A stretch of 61,186 bases of DNA from Ramlibacter lithotrophicus (lineage in GTDB: Bacteria; Pseudomonadota; Gammaproteobacteria; Burkholderiales; Burkholderiaceae_C), in the NCBI RefSeq assembly GCF_012184415.1, contig NZ_VTOX01000015.1, positions 1-61,186 of the forward strand, written 5' to 3'. Below are positions 61,069 to 61,186 of this stretch, one piece after another (the first letter of the stretch is position 1; each line of letters starts with the position of its first letter). The notes beneath the pieces were generated by a model. The model was not told where the DNA came from. It searched no databases and was given only the letters and a program-made list of their open reading frames with translations. The position numbers were made by a program, and so were the translations under genes.

Positions 61069-61186
61069 ATGGCAAGAGCGAGAAGGCGTCTGACGATCCA
61101 GGAAAGTCGCGAGCTGTGGCGCAGGTGGAAGCAGGGCCAGACGCTGGCCCAGATCGGTGCGGCGTTGGGAGGCAGGGCCAAGAGCT
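61069..61186 (+). CDS. IS30-family transposase, N-terminal fragment
   Basis: 39 complete codons are inside the window, starting MARARRRLTIQESRELWRRW. The pattern, a basic start then LTIQE..., then GQTLAQIGAALG, is the N-terminal helix-turn-helix of IS30 transposases. The DDE catalytic domain lies beyond the window. Confidence 0.8.
   Translation, partial: MARARRRLTIQESRELWRRWKQGQTLAQIGAALGGRAKS

Larger units (their letters stand above)
61014..61186 (+). mobile_element. IS30-family insertion sequence, left part (cut by window end)
   Basis: It starts near 61014, judged by loss of the flanking intergenic repeat, and runs off the window. It contains a leader hairpin and the 5' part of the transposase gene. 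The exact terminal inverted repeat cannot be fixed without the other end. Confidence 0.55.

Noticed and set aside
1..61186. CRISPR array, rRNA operon or replication origin
   Set aside because: No regularly spaced direct repeats with unique spacers, no rRNA-like sequence and no DnaA-box cluster were noticed.

Overview
The window is high-GC DNA, roughly 68-70% G+C over most of its length. Gene content and order point to a betaproteobacterium of the order Burkholderiales, most likely Comamonadaceae (Ramlibacter/Variovorax-like). The reasons are orphan Bug/TctC receptors, Liv-type ABC transporters, and the block isoaspartyl methyltransferase-like / rhodanese / TolC / waaA / waaC / phosphomannomutase. 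The genus is an inference.

Layout. (1) 1-8.9 kb is visibly lower-GC accessory DNA with defence-type genes. It holds a broken Cap4-like nuclease / STAND NTPase / HEAT-repeat gene with two frameshifts and a probably truncated 3' end, divergent from a 990-residue PHP-domain/SMC-like ATPase of the Ppl/TrlF type, plus an unrecognised 231-residue protein. It ends at a tRNA-Lys(CTT) gene. (2) 9.0-17.6 kb is one leftward catabolic operon (aldehyde dehydrogenase, epimerase, two Bug receptors, RraA-type aldolase, two 2-hydroxyacid oxidoreductases, a 3-hydroxyisobutyrate dehydrogenase homologue) facing a divergent LysR regulator. (3) 18.7-22.5 kb has another beta-hydroxyacid dehydrogenase, then msrA translationally coupled to a MacB/FtsX-type ABC transporter with a His-rich periplasmic loop and a DUF3299 protein. 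(4) 22.6-33.5 kb is a very tightly packed 11-gene leftward operon: autoregulated GntR regulator, complete Liv-type uptake system, aconitase-family hydratase (large and small subunits), cyclic amidohydrolase, FAD oxidoreductase and a C-C lyase of the isocitrate lyase/PEP mutase family. I regard it as the best candidate for an undescribed catabolic pathway. (5) 33.6-38.7 kb is a TetR-controlled RND efflux operon. (6) 38.7-44.9 kb is core genes: PCMT-like, rhodanese, TolC, and convergent waaA-waaC and phosphomannomutase. (7) 45-48 kb is an alkylation-repair operon (Ada/AraC/AlkA fusion, ogt, EamA exporter). (8) 48-50.1 kb holds small and hypothetical genes, including a PD-(D/E)XK-like nuclease candidate and four consecutive tiny Pro/acid-rich ORFs. 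(9) 50.4-61 kb is surface polysaccharide: an acyltransferase, then a rightward run of Wzx-like flippase, ligase/polymerase, three glycosyltransferases, GMC oxidoreductase and epimerase. The run is cut at the right edge by the start of an IS30-family element.

Most operons use ATGA/GTGA start-stop overlaps, which helped fix start codons. No rRNA, CRISPR array or replication origin was seen.
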